This document shows, piece after piece, positions 10,601 through 22,500 of a stretch of 64,000 nt of DNA. Numbering within the stretch: position 1 is the stretch's first letter; each line of letters opens with the position of its first letter. Position numbers and translations under genes: made by a program. The stretch is from Hymenolepis diminuta (Eukaryota > Platyhelminthes > Cestoda > Cyclophyllidea > Hymenolepididae). The notes under the pieces are model-generated. The model was not told where the DNA came from. It made no database searches and saw only the letters and a program-made list of their open reading frames with translations. The DNA lies in the NCBI GenBank assembly GCA_900708905.1, contig CAADRB010000097.1:1-64000 (forward strand), written 5' to 3'.

Positions 10601-13499
10601 AAATTAAAAAAAGATGTACGAAAGATAGAAATAGGGACCAAGAATCATAAAGATTAAAAATGGTGAGAGGAGGTAGCTATTTGCCTCATGTCCTCCTACT
10701 TCATCAGGAGCGATAGCAACCGACGACTGTATAGTCTGATCTATCCAATGGCTATGCTGAGCCTCCAGTTCTGCTTGTCCACTCTGCGTGCAGTCGTGTA
10801 CTTGCCTTTGGTCCACCATGCCTAATTGTAACCTATTTTGGGCTTTTAAGGCTTTAAAAAACAAAGTTGGATTTTGCAGTGTAGTAGGTAGTTTACTATC
10901 GGTAATTTTGCCGGTTTTAGTGTTGTAAATCCCAGGTTACACCAGCCAAATGCTATGTAAAAGTGAGGATGAAAGTGGCACAACCACCCGTTCTTTAAAA
11001 TTGCGCAATAGCAAAAGAATAAAGTCCGAATGGTTTATCTTGTCCGTAATAATTCTGCAATTTATTGAATTTTTTATTAATTCGAAAGCCCGTTTGATGA
11101 TAATGCCTGTATATTTATACACGTGAAGGTTATTCAACTGGTTCCATTGAATTTGTTAAATTATTATGTGAAGAGGTCGTAAAATTGATTTAAATTCATA
11201 GCCATGTGCGCAAACTGTTAATCTGTCACCACGGAGGTATTTATATTGAAATATTCTCCAAAGGTTCCCTACCTTTTTTTATTGGATAATATTAACGATT
11301 TGTACTCGCTTCTTTCGCGATAACTCAGAATTCGCCTGCTAAATCTTACTGCACGCCGGTTACAAGATTAGTCGTGCAGACACTCGACTCTCAAGCTCTC
11401 CTTCGGTCTTCATATTTTTCTTTCTCGATTTTCCCATCTCTCTCCGTCTCCAGTTTCCGTTGTCGCTGCACAATATAATTTGGTTTACTCTCAACTCTTG
11501 GCTCTTTAGTTTGAAAACTGCGGTCGCTTGTTGTGAAAGCTTTTCCATCGGCCACAGCTGAAACCTGTTAGTCTTAGCTCCAACAATATCTGTACCCTTT
11601 TATTTATAGATATTGGTATTTTTCATGAATATGTTTGTTTAAGTAAACATATATCGTTGATTTTATCTCCCTTTTCCAGCATCCTTGAAATGCCCACAAG
11701 CGAACTCGGTGATCCAGCACATCGAAAAATTGATATCGAGGCTCATATGCCGGGCGAGGGCATATTCGGTGAGGTAAGTTTCTTATATCCATTTTTTTCA
11801 TGATTCACCCTCTCACGTTGTACAAAAGCTCTGCAGTCCTCAAAGCACGATTTTTCTATCAACTTTTTTAAATGAAAATTGGTTTTAGATGTGTATGCAA
11901 AAGTTTTTTACCTAACTGAAGATCAAATGTCATTTATCCTGCCTTTGTTGTGTTTTTTTACACGCAGATATCGAGCGCGTCGAACTGTACAGATTATCAA
12001 TCGGTTCGATTGAATATACGTTGGAGGGAGGGCTCTAAACCAGAAGAATATCCCTATGCTTATACTGTAAGATAAATTTTTGGAATTAAATCTTTTCACC
12101 TCATAACGGGGGATTATGTTTTTTGTCTTCACACTGCAGTTAAATGGAACTGGCTGTGCTGTGACGCGAATCCTTAAAGCTCTTGTGGAAACTCATCAAA
12201 ATCCCGTAAGCGCTACAGTTTTAGCAGACTTATTCAAATTCAAACGTGCCATTGTTTCTTGTTATACCCAAGGTAACCAAAAGGACTTCGTCTCCTTTGT
12301 AGCACTATTGTTATAACGTACCAAACTAGAAGTCCCGGTAGTAATCTTGCAGAGCCAACAGTCTAGAAAACTCGGTAATATAGCAACTTAACACAGAGGC
12401 CAATAACCCACAGTAGAACACAAGACACTTTATAACTAAAGCCCGTATATTAACGAAACTCCATCTCAATCGATATCGGCTTAAACAAATAGACGTAATC
12501 ACCAAGTGTCTTTTATTAGTGGAGAAATAAAGAAGGGAAAATGTGTTTTTATTTATAGAAGAAATATTGGGTGCAGGAGAAAATAATTATCATTTCTTCT
12601 ACCAACTATATTCGTTTATTAATAATCGGACTGCGGAATCTTAGCTGAAGCAGAAAGGAAATAGTTGGGTAAGAGGATTGTGAGGTTTGGCTAATTTCTC
12701 TTCTCATCTGGTAAGAATATATGCTACTGCTTTCTCAATAGATCTTTTGAATAGACTCACATTGAACTTGATGGCGGCGTAGGGGATGACATTCTGATGT
12801 ATGGCGTTTCAGAAGCACTCTTGTCTATTGTAATTTGGTACTGGAAGTCCTCGTTGATAGTGCAGGAACAGTGTCTTCTTTTCGATGAACACCTGTGAGC
12901 TTTTCTTGGTTAGAGATATTGTGATTAAGAAACTCGCATCTGCCATTAACCAGCGTTATCCTCTTTCACATTAGTATATCTCAAATTCGTTAAGATTAAT
13001 ATGTCGGTGCTAAAGTTTACATATTAACTAAATACAATCGTTTGACAATGAGACATGCTTATGTTTTGTAGTGTTTTGACTGATGCTTATAGTTGCTAAT
13101 AAATTTATTAATGGTTATCATTAAATGGTGAGTCCCAAATGCCAAGATGTTCAAGAAAGAGGGAAACTTGATGAGGCTGTGACGTTTCAGGTAATAATTT
13201 TAACATTCTTAAGTGGTAAAAAATTGTCCTTTGGTGAACCGACTGCGTTCGGATTAATTGCATTTACTTTATGTTTAAAAGGTCATTTAAACTGATGATC
13301 ATACAAATTGTAACACAAACAGGTTTGAAGCTTCATCTCACTTTGATTTGCTTTCAGTAGCTGAGAGTTAACCGTAATTTAAATCTTGCCCTTTTTTCTA
13401 TTTTAGGATGGAAGTATTGAATTACCTCAAATTCTCTGGCCGTACATGAATGGAGTCAAGAGGTTGGAACACGGTGAAATACCTATGGTGGAGTCGTGA
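7687..13499 (+). CDS. SARS2: Seryl-tRNA synthetase, mitochondrial type (class II)
   Basis: The enzyme charges tRNA-Ser with serine. Exons: 7687-7866, 7906-8004 (or from 7921), 8044-8101, 8145-8443, 9293-9508, 9822-9931, 11680-11773, 11968-12066, 12140-12205, 13407-13499, giving 437 residues in phase. The family block LPNFSHPNT.PVG spans the 8004/8044 junction. Class II motif 2 is seen as CYRHE followed by LYRTHQFSKVE (exons 5-6); the serine pocket region reads AHRKIDIEAHMPG...GEISSASNCTDYQ; motif 3 is LNGTGCAVTRIL with the expected Arg. The short, divergent N-terminal arm (about 95 residues, Lys/Glu-rich) fits an organelle enzyme, and the length is below human SARS2 (about 518). The cryptic 43-bp intron 8102-8144 is stop-free in one frame, so the naive open frame from 8048 is wrong there. 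It follows TTC27 by 218 bp. Confidence 0.88.
8444..9292 (+). other. SerRS intron 4, 849 bp
   Basis: Donor CAA|GTAGGT, acceptor TTTCAG. The middle part (about 8570-8830) is richer in G and C than its surroundings and could be an old repeat, but I could not match it to another place in the window. Confidence 0.5.
10181..10370 (+). repeat. tRNA-like SINE, copy A (in SerRS intron 6)
   Basis: A GGTTCGA B-box-like motif at about 10224 is preceded by TGGTGGTTAACATGCTCG, which resembles an A box. The body reads CCAGTGAGTG...GACCGACCACAC..GTTAAGTTCGGC and matches copies on both strands near 29.1, 29.8, 47.9 and 54.9 kb. Confidence 0.6.
10567..10770 (-). repeat. Dispersed repeat family 2, copy 1
   Basis: Shares GGGACCA..GAAT/GA..AAAGATTA.AAATGGTGAGAG and, further on, CGA.GACTGT with the copy at 13.8 kb, in the same order and spacing. 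Read on the minus strand the element ends in AATAAAGAT, like a poly(A) signal. Confidence 0.5.
11467..11489. repeat. 23-bp exact repeat, copy 1
   Basis: TGCACAATATAATTTGGTTT plus ACT is found exactly again at 14937-14959. Flanks do not match obviously. Confidence 0.5.
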
Positions 13500-13575
13500 T
13501 CTTCAAAAGGCTTCTTCATATCTCAGTTTGAAGTATTTGGCACTCGGTGTAGACTAGATGGTTTCAGTATGAAAC

Positions 13576-13581
13576 AATAAA
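13576..13581 (+). terminator. Poly(A) signal AATAAA of SerRS
   Basis: The motif is 77 bp after the SerRS stop codon in a usual position for the 3' end. Confidence 0.6.
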
Positions 13582-13789
13582 AGGTCTTTCTGTCTTTATC
13601 AATTTCTCATTATTGGCATAGTTTCATATGAAAATTAGTTTGACTTAAACCCGGTGGGAACAAGATAGATGTGCTGCATTTCCTATGTTTAATTGATAAG
13701 GGCTATGCAAACCTATCCTGCGTATCTGCCCGTATATTCTTTTTTCTTGTCTTAAATACTTAATGATGTCGGTGGCGTTGTCAAAACAA

Positions 13790-13985
13790 GTCTTTATTGA
13801 GAAATATCATATATTTAAGCCAAGTTTGTATGGTAGGACATAAAGTCTATAGGATGTAAGAAGGATGGAAATGGGGACCATGAAGATTACAAATGGTGAG
13901 AGTCGGCGGTCAGTTGCCTCAAGTTCACTTAACTCTACCATGAACAGTAGCTTCCGATGACTGTGTTACCCGATCTAACCTGAGG
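13790..13985 (-). repeat. Dispersed repeat family 2, copy 2
   Basis: The clearest copy: GGAAATGGGGACCATGAAGA, then AAATGGTGAGAG, TTGCCTCA and CCGATGACTGTG align with the copy at 10.6 kb. On the minus strand it ends TTCTCAATAAAGACTTG. Confidence 0.5.
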
Positions 13986-15457
13986 CCACACTGCATAAGG
14001 GTAATCAAGCCATTGTAATTGGACAAAATGCTCTCAAGAAAAGGAAACCGACCCCTTTATTCGTGTTCTCTGGACCTAGTCTTCGTTTTAATTGGAAGGC
14101 AGGAAAAATTAATTGAAATGTTTTTCTTTGTAGGGGTGTCGGGTGGGGTTAACATCTCTGAAGTCACTGCATAGCTAGATAAGGGGCATAAATGGACATC
14201 TCATTAAGGCATGCAGAATTGAGGCAGGGGGAGATCGTAATACCACGGAGTATCTCAGGTCAGAACCAGTGTGTCGGAACACGACATTCCCATATCGGTT
14301 TGAAATACCGTGTGTAAAATGGTTCCGTATATTAAACCTCATTATATTTTCGGAATCGAAATACTATAAGGATGTAATTAGGGATGAAAACTAGCATTAT
14401 TATGAATTGAGATGGCTTTTCCACCACCAATGGCGACTTAGTGTGATTCGTGGGCTTATTTTGAAGTGAATCTACAAAGAAAACGAGGTTTATGTAAATT
14501 TATGGATTATCAATAAACGGTAGGAGATACTGAGATCTTTGTAATCCGTTTGATGATGGTGACTAAACTACCCGTCACTAGCTGTGCATTGCACGAACCA
14601 GCGTTAATGAGCTAGACCTCAAATCTGATCAATTTTCAAGTAGGTATTTCATCCGCCTTAGCACAACTTCGACTTCTATTACCTAAGAATGAATAGTATA
14701 TACGAAAAAATAGACGTCTACATTATTGTTAAATCTATTTAATCCAACAGGCTCGCATCGGATATATAGGTTGAGTATATAGACAAAGTGCTCTAAAAGT
14801 TACATTTGTTAGCACAGGGAGAAGGAAATTATATGAATTAGGTCCTACATAGATCTCCTCACTCTGAGCGTCAATATTTCAATTTTTAGCCTTAAGTCCA
14901 TCCTGGCTTAAATATGTTTGAAAGCGACACTCATAATGCACAATATAATTTGGTTTACTTTCATAATGTTAGCTTAATATCGAAAATTTTAAGAAATACT
15001 AATTTCCCAAGAAGATGGCTAACAGTCAAGTGTTATATTATAACCTAATATTTCATAAACCAGTTCCAGTTTTTGAAAACGAATAAAAATACTTCTCCGG
15101 AACTACGCCATTTTAAAATATTGTCTTTGTAATTGTGAAACGATGAGTTGATATAGGGAAAGAATTTATATTTGTTCATATCTATACTTTTTGGGCCCCA
15201 TAGTAAAGTTGCCCATTCATAAGAGGTCCAGTGCACCAAACCCTTGTGTTTTGTTGAGTGATCACAATCAGCCTTATATTTATACATCCAACATATTTGT
15301 GTTTACAAGTTTCAATATGCTTGCAGTGTGAACACACTTAATTGCAGATGTTTTGTATGCGCCACTCAAATTCGTCTCTCTCACCTGAGTAGTTAGTAAC
15401 GAACTAACAACTCTATGATCGGGCAAAGGTCAGTTACGCGTTACATGAGTCGCCACT
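13986..15457. other. Gene-free interval before the PKA-like kinase
   Basis: No coding sequence recognised. It contains the second copy of the 23-bp repeat (14937-14959) and the likely promoter of the kinase gene, without a motif that I can name. Confidence 0.5.
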
Positions 15458-15511
15458 GTGACAACATGTCTCCTAACACATTCCTTAATTCTCTTGCCAC
15501 TGCAGTCAGTC

Positions 15512-16591
15512 ATGCTAAGCAATTCCAACTCAAGTGTTTGGGAGGAATTCCTCGCCTCAGAACGTCGTAGAGTCGATGGACTTGTTGAAATCAAGCGTGA
15601 TAAGGCAAATCATCGAGTTCAGCCCCCAAAACTCCCAATTGCGAAATGTTCGGACTTCTTCTTTTACCAAGCTCTAGGTCGTGGAGGATTTGGTGAGGTC
15701 CGACTTTTACGACACAAGACTGCTCAAACTTGGCACGCTGCAAAAATTCTCTTGAAAACGTCGGTTATCAGCAAGGGTCATGTCACTCATGTTAATAACG
15801 AACGCGCTATCCTAGCTCTCTGTGAAATGCCCTTTATTGTCCAGTTGAATTATGCCTTTCAAGATATGAAGAGACTTTACCTGGTGATGGAATTCGTTCC
15901 GGGAGGAGATTTATTTACCATGCTGAGACATCTTCACCGATTTGACGAACGACAGACTCGGTTCTATGGGGCACAAGTTCTGCTAGCTCTGGAATATCTT
16001 CATCGGTTGCAGATTATTCACCGAGATATAAAACCTGAGAATATTATGATCTCACATAATGGGTATATCAAATTGGTTGACTTTGGATTTGCAAAATTCG
16101 TACTCTATCGCACCTATACATTTTGTGGAACTCCAGAATATCTAGCTCCAGAAACACTGAGACATCGGGGATATGGATTTTCAGTGGACTGGTGGGCTTT
16201 TGGAATCCTCCTGTATGAAATGATGGTAGGAGCATCTCCATTTGTCTCTCGAGATGTTGCTAATACCTACGCGAAGATTCTGGATCCAAGAAAGGATCCA
16301 CTAGAAGCTGTAAATTCAAGCAGTGTTGTTAAGATGAGTGACAGTCTGAGACATCTTTTGAGACAGTTGCTTCAAAGGGAAGTATCTCGACGCTATGGGT
16401 CTTTGGCGAGAGAGGGACCAAGAGAGATTAGAAATCATCCGTGGTTTCTTACGATGGATTGGAACGGCCTCTTTGAACAGAGACTCTCCCCACCTTATGA
16501 CTACTCAATGACACCTAGACATTCGGCTGCGAATGAACCGGGGAATCAAAAGACTGCTGAAAACAACTTTGCAGCATTTGATCAGTTCTGA
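15512..16591 (+). CDS. PKA catalytic-subunit-like AGC serine/threonine kinase, single exon
   Basis: A 359-residue kinase with all catalytic features: glycine loop GRGGFG (56-61), AAK lysine 79, helix-C Glu in NNERAIL (98), HRDIKPEN (170-177), DFG (190-192), activation-loop Thr in TYTFCGTPEYLAPE (Thr 203, equivalent to PKA Thr197), and APE (212-214). The protein ends in FDQF-COOH, matching the FxxF C terminus typical of PKA catalytic subunits, and the stretch before the end (RNHPWF..MDW..LF) is also PKA-like. It should be a cytosolic or nuclear cAMP-pathway type kinase, but key residues are more divergent than in conserved PKA-C, so PRKX-like is an alternative. The chosen ATG follows an AG acceptor (CACTGCAG at 15505) by 6 bases; a frame from 15458 is also open. 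No intron interrupts the coding part, unlike most neighbours, which suggests a retrocopy. A possible AATAAA is at 16806. Confidence 0.9.
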   Translation: MLSNSNSSVWEEFLASERRRVDGLVEIKRDKANHRVQPPKLPIAKCSDFFFYQALGRGGFGEVRLLRHKTAQTWHAAKILLKTSVISKGHVTHVNNERAILALCEMPFIVQLNYAFQDMKRLYLVMEFVPGGDLFTMLRHLHRFDERQTRFYGAQVLLALEYLHRLQIIHRDIKPENIMISHNGYIKLVDFGFAKFVLYRTYTFCGTPEYLAPETLRHRGYGFSVDWWAFGILLYEMMVGASPFVSRDVANTYAKILDPRKDPLEAVNSSSVVKMSDSLRHLLRQLLQREVSRRYGSLAREGPREIRNHPWFLTMDWNGLFEQRLSPPYDYSMTPRHSAANEPGNQKTAENNFAAFDQF

Positions 16592-19543
16592 TTTGATGAC
16601 CCAGCGAAAAGTTAATGAGGCCAAATTTTGTATTCAATTTAATATATATTTGTGATTTGCTCCTTTTAGCTTCATTAATCTTTTTTTATACTGTTACTGT
16701 CAAAGCATTTCTGATCTTTATCATTAAATCTATTAACTGATTTGCTAGGAATTCTAAAATTTCTTGGTAGGGAAATATAAAAAGTTATTTATGCGTTAAT
16801 ATGTCAATAAATCATTAAGCACATTTATAATCGCAGGGTAAAGTATCAGTTTAAAAAATATAATTTCGACTGGTAATTGGCTACTGATGTCATAATACGG
16901 GTACCTTAATATTTTATTCGTTAAAAACTGCAGTTAGAATCAAGCCTTCGCCTTGGCTTTTTTCTTACCTAACTGGATTGACCTACAGCTGACTCAAATC
17001 AGGAAAGGAGAATGGAGAAATCAGTGATGTAGTTACTCCAAGGCATTTCATTAATATGACGAACTTTATAGGAATATTCGCTTTGTTAAGATTACTTTTG
17101 AAGATCAGCCTACCACCTAACCGAACTCAGCTTTATCTAGACTAATTGTCAAGATGTTAAGTGCGGTATGCACCCCATATATTTAAGACTGACAGACGAC
17201 ATAGATACTATAGAAGTCAATGTCTAAATAAAGATTTATTATAAAATATCGCATTGATAAAACAAAAAGAATGAAAAAGGTACAAGGGTCTGTAGGATTA
17301 AGAAAGGTTGACAAAGAAGCATTAAAAATGAGCGAAAGCAGCTATTTTGCTACCTTCCTCTCGGCAGCATAAGATTGTGGCTTGATGCATCTCGAGTCCC
17401 AGCCTCTCATTGGTCAACTGTATGCCCATGTCAGTTTGCGTGTTGGTAAGTGCTTCTCCATGGGGTTGACAAAGTTGTGAGAGTAGCCTACTTCCAATTC
17501 CTCAGCAACGGCGAGAATTCCTCATTTCGAGACAAAACATAAACTCTGGGGCCTTGAGCTATTTTTATCAACGTCCTATGAAGTAACTAAAATACTTTTC
17601 AGCATTTTGAATTATCTTTTTAACTGCTTAACATACTATTAACAAAATGGGACATAAAATAAAACAAACGTAACTGTATTTAAATAAAGAAAAAAATCTG
17701 ACTGAGCTATTGATGACGAATTTCCCGGTCTTTACACAACATGCAAGTAATATGATATTGAGGATTAAAACTTTCCAGTAATTGAGGATGTATGATATAA
17801 ACACAGTATTGTAATCAATAAGGCAATTGTGCAAAAGTAATGCGGATTGGGTCATATAAAATGGATAGGTCAAGTCACTCATGTCACTAGATCAGTACGG
17901 AGGTGGCCGAGAGCCATTCTAGTTTATTGGTAGACAAATGCAAATATTTCTTTATAAGACGTCAGTCATGTCTCGTTGTCGAAACTTCCCCATGATGACT
18001 GGCATGTACATGGTATCATTGTGTAAGCACGCAAACACAGGTGAATCACTACTGGATTTTATTATCGCGATTTTATCATTTCTGACTGCCAGGTGTTGAG
18101 TGATATCTACCGTTTATAGCAGTGATTCAAGTGGGAATTAACTCATCATGATTCGAAGACACGATTTCATAGATTCGAAAATGTAAGGAATAATTGATGT
18201 AGTTACTGTGAACTGTGAAAATTTCATTGAAAACCTGTGACAAATTTTTCAACATCAGAGCATTTCTTATCAACTGTTATATTAAACTTACAAATGATAT
18301 GCTTATTATAAAAGGGACTTTATTATAATATCTCGCATATATATGCTTTCAGGAAAATTATGTCAAATACTTAACAAATGGTGTAAGTGAAATGTACTAA
18401 TGTAGAGCATAAATGAAAATTATAGGTTAAATAAATTTCGAAATGAGTCGTAAGTGTGGGAGATCACATTTGTTTACTTAGAATAAAAAAAGCTGATTAT
18501 AAAAGGCATCTGTTGGAGTCCAATAACACCGGGACCCTAGAACCTCAACACTGTTCATCATTAGAACCTTATATTCTGCTGCATTATTGAGACTTCGAGA
18601 GTTGTCTCAAGTTGGCCCACGTTGCGTTAAAAGCTATAGAATGCTCGTAAACTATTTTCATTTATCTTCGTCTATAAAAAACTAGGAATGAAGGTTAAGT
18701 TTTGATGAACCAGTTCAATGGAATTTATGAAAGTTCTATATTTAAGGTGATAAGATGCAATTGGTGGCTTAACAGGTACAATCGGGCAAAGGTCTTCTTA
18801 ATATTTTGAGTATAAATTCAGCATTTTCTGAAATGACTAATTTGCGCTTAATATTCTTGCTTTAAATAAAACTTTGGGTGGAAGTTAAGAAAGAGTTCAC
18901 TTCAAAAGGACATAAATTCACTAGAATCGTCCTTATACCTAGTATAACCACATGTAATATTTTCAAAATACCAGATTTTTAATGCAATTTTTGTGTCTAT
19001 TGATTAGTATTCTTAAATAAAATATCTTAAAATAAATAAATAAAATAAAATAGTGATAACACTAGAATCTCTTATATTAACACCTAAATGGAATGGAAAA
19101 TACTTATCGATAGTTCTAGTCAATGACTAGGACTGTTGCAGTGTTTTCGAGTTATGAAAGTGATTAGATAAAAATAGGACACTTCAAAAATGATCACAAA
19201 TTGTCTTAGGCAAAGAACCAGTTCTCTGTTATTCAGAAAAATTTATCAACAGATTTTCTGAAAGTTTTTTCAGTGTAGAATTATGTTTTTTCAGAGGAAA
19301 TAATACTAGGATTGACAGGAAATTCATGTCGGAAACAAAATATAAATTACAAAATTGAAGTAAACTTTCTGAATAAAATAATCAGATAATATAGAAAGCT
19401 GAATAAAAGTGCATGAATTCTATTGATTTGATGAGTTTTCATCTTGTTAATTTCTTATACCATTCCAAATTTTATTAAAACAGCTGGTAGATCAAGTGGC
19501 GAAAAACTGAATTTTTGTCACTTGTCGGTTTTCGGTGGTAAAC
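16592..19543. other. Intergenic region between the kinase and GBE1
   Basis: No coding sequence recognised. It holds a diverged dispersed-repeat copy (17222-17420), a simple AAAT-type tract near 19020-19050, and presumably the GBE1 promoter near the right end. Confidence 0.5.
17222..17420 (-). repeat. Dispersed repeat family 2, diverged copy 3
   Basis: It starts like copy 2 (AGATTTATTATAAAATATCG against CTTTATTGAGAAATATCAT) and has AAAATGAG and GCTATTTTGC.ACC in matching order with copy 1. Identity is low, so membership is tentative. Confidence 0.35.
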
Positions 19544-22500
19544 ATGTTCTACAGCCCTGAGGAAATTGATGCGGTGCATGTTCCTAATGGAGATCATTTA
19601 TTTGAGATTGATCCTTACTTGAATCCTTACAGGCATGAAATTAAACGAAGGTAAGTTAAAAATCGTTTAATCATTTATAGATTAATATTATTTTCAACAT
19701 TGAGTTTTATTCCTATTAATTTGAAATAAATGTCTTATTAATATGTTTATTCAATATTTTCTTTAGATATAAATGTTTCCTGGATTACAGTAAATGGATT
19801 GATTGTGTTGGTGGTATTGAAAAGTTCACTCAGGGATTCAAGGAATATGGTATTCACTGTGAATCTGATGGAACTATCCGTTGTAAAGAATGGGCTCCTG
19901 GAGCCGAGGCTATATATCTTCGTGGCGATTTCAGTCAGTTTATTTTATTTATTTTACACTCTAATATAGACAACTGGAATGAATTTGAGTACCCTTTCAA
20001 AAAGCTTGAGTTTGGGAAGTGGGAACTTGTCATTCCTCCAAATCCCGGTGATGGAAAACCAGTGATTCCCCATTTGTCAAAAATCAAGGTAATGAGTTAA
20101 TTGTTTAATTTATATTGATTTTTCAGCTTCTCATCATTGGACCTTGTGGTGTTAAACTTGATCGACTGAGTCCCTGGGCAACTTATGTTAAAAATTTTGA
20201 CAAGAATATTATCTATGATCAAGTTTTCTACAATCCCCCATCGGTATGATACATTTTACTCCTCTTATTGATTCTTTTCTTTTTTTCAAGCGTTATGAGT
20301 TTAAATATCCTCATCCACCAAGACCAAAAGGCCTTCGAATCTACGAAAGCCATGTTGGAATCGCTACCTCTGAGCTTAAAGTAGGAACCTACTTAGAGTA
20401 CAAAGAGAAAGTTCTCCCAAGAATTGTCGATTTGGGTTACAACTGCATTCAACTTATGGCTATCATGGAACACGTCTACTATGCCTCTTTTGGCTACCAA
20501 GTAACCAATTTCTTTGCTGCATCGAGTCGATATGGCACTCCTGATGAACTTAGAGAGCTAGTTGATGAATGTCATCGTTATGGAATCACTGTGTTTCTCG
20601 ATGTTGTTCATAGTCATGCCTCCAAGAATACTGCTGATGGGTTGAATCAGTTTGATGGGACTAATTCATGTTATTTCCATGACCATGGAAGAGGCGTCCA
20701 TGATTTGTGGGATTCAAGACTATTCAACTACACTGAGTAGGTTTTCACTTTCCCACATTGCATCGCAATTCGGTTTATCGACCTCTTATAAATTATTCCA
20801 ATTTCTTCTTTAGACTGGAAGTGCTACGTTTCCTTCTATCCAATCTACGGTGGTGGATCGATGAATATGGATTCGATGGTTTCCGTTTTGATGGTGTGAT
20901 GTCCATGATCTATCATCACCACGGTCTCAATACCAACTTCTCTGGCTCCTATGGTGAATACTTTGGGTTGGGCGTAGATACTGAGTCGTGGACTTATTTA
21001 ATGCTGGCGAATGACTTCTTGCATAAGAAATATCCCTTCGTTACAACCATTGCTGAGGTGAGTTCTTGTAGAATTTTGTGCAGAAGTATGGCAGTTTTTA
21101 ACTTCTTCTCTTATTTCTGTTTGGGTGACAAACTTGCTGTTATGTGCGCTATTCAAGTTGACGTGATTGGTTGAAAAGTGTGTCGATTTTTAAATGAGTT
21201 GACTGAAAATTCTCCTGTAACCCTTACAGTCGGCTGACATAAGAAGTTTTTAGTAACAAGAATTTGAAGAGTTCTTAGATGAAGTTCAAGGCGTTGATCT
21301 TTGATTAGCTTGATTTATTCTGATTGCGTTACGTTAAAACGCACGTATATGCTGTTGCATTTGACATGGTCTGACCCCTTAACACATATCTTGAGTTAAA
21401 CGATCCCGTGTAATGGTTGATACAAGTCAAAAGAATTAGAATACTATTTAATTGAATGAAAGTTTCTCAGAAGCTTCAAACGCATTTTTGCTCGTCAGGT
21501 TAACTTTTTTTATTTCAATAATCTCGTTCGATTTGAGAATTATGTTCTATGCGCATAACTATGCAACTGAAATTCGTTAAATTTCTTTTAATCATCGAGT
21601 GAACTATAAGCTGAAATTCATTTAGAAAAATGATTATTCAACTTTCGTTCAAGCGAATGTGAGACTTTCGGATGGAAAGTGCAATCGTACCAACCTACAT
21701 TTATCGGGGTGATAATGCTTTTTTACCGTTCATATTTGTACCGAGAACAAAATAATTCCTTCCACTTTTTAAATGAAATGCAGATTTTATGCATAAAAGG
21801 ATCTCCCCAGTCTAAAACAGCTCTGGACACCCGGTCACAGTTGAATGCATAGTATATTAATTATGCTATATTTATCACCACATTTCCCAAAGATCAATCT
21901 TCAAGTGGCGAAAAATGCATATCAGAAAGTAAACCGGCTTAAAGTAGCTATTGCTAGCGTTTGATATTAGGTAAACGTACTAAAGTTGCTAACTTTGATT
22001 CACTGGGGAAGGTAAGTCTTTACAAAAGTACCCCTAATTGGCGTAAACTATATGAAATTGAAATCTATTATCGAGGCTATAATATGAAGAAAGCTATTCT
22101 TCATTATTTGGAAAAATTATGAATCACGTAACTGTGCTTACATTGTGGCTGATTTTGATTTGAGAAGATAACAGTTTGCAATCCTGATACCTGCTCTGTT
22201 AGCTCAATAGTTCTCTTCAAACGTTTTTGAATTGCGAACAGCTGGATATCAATAGGTTTAAATAAGGTTTCCTATTGAGACAGAAGTAGGACCGTAAATT
22301 AACATCGTGTTTATTTTCAATTTTAACAACTGTTTTTCTTCATAAAGGAGGTCAGTGGAATGCCAACTCTCTGTAGACCCGTGGATGAAGGGGGTGCCGG
22401 TTTCGATTATCGTCTGGCCATGGCCATCCCTGATCTTTGGGTGGCGGTAAGCATCCTATTTTCTCCTACCTCCATGTAACGTCCTCTCTTATTTTCCATA

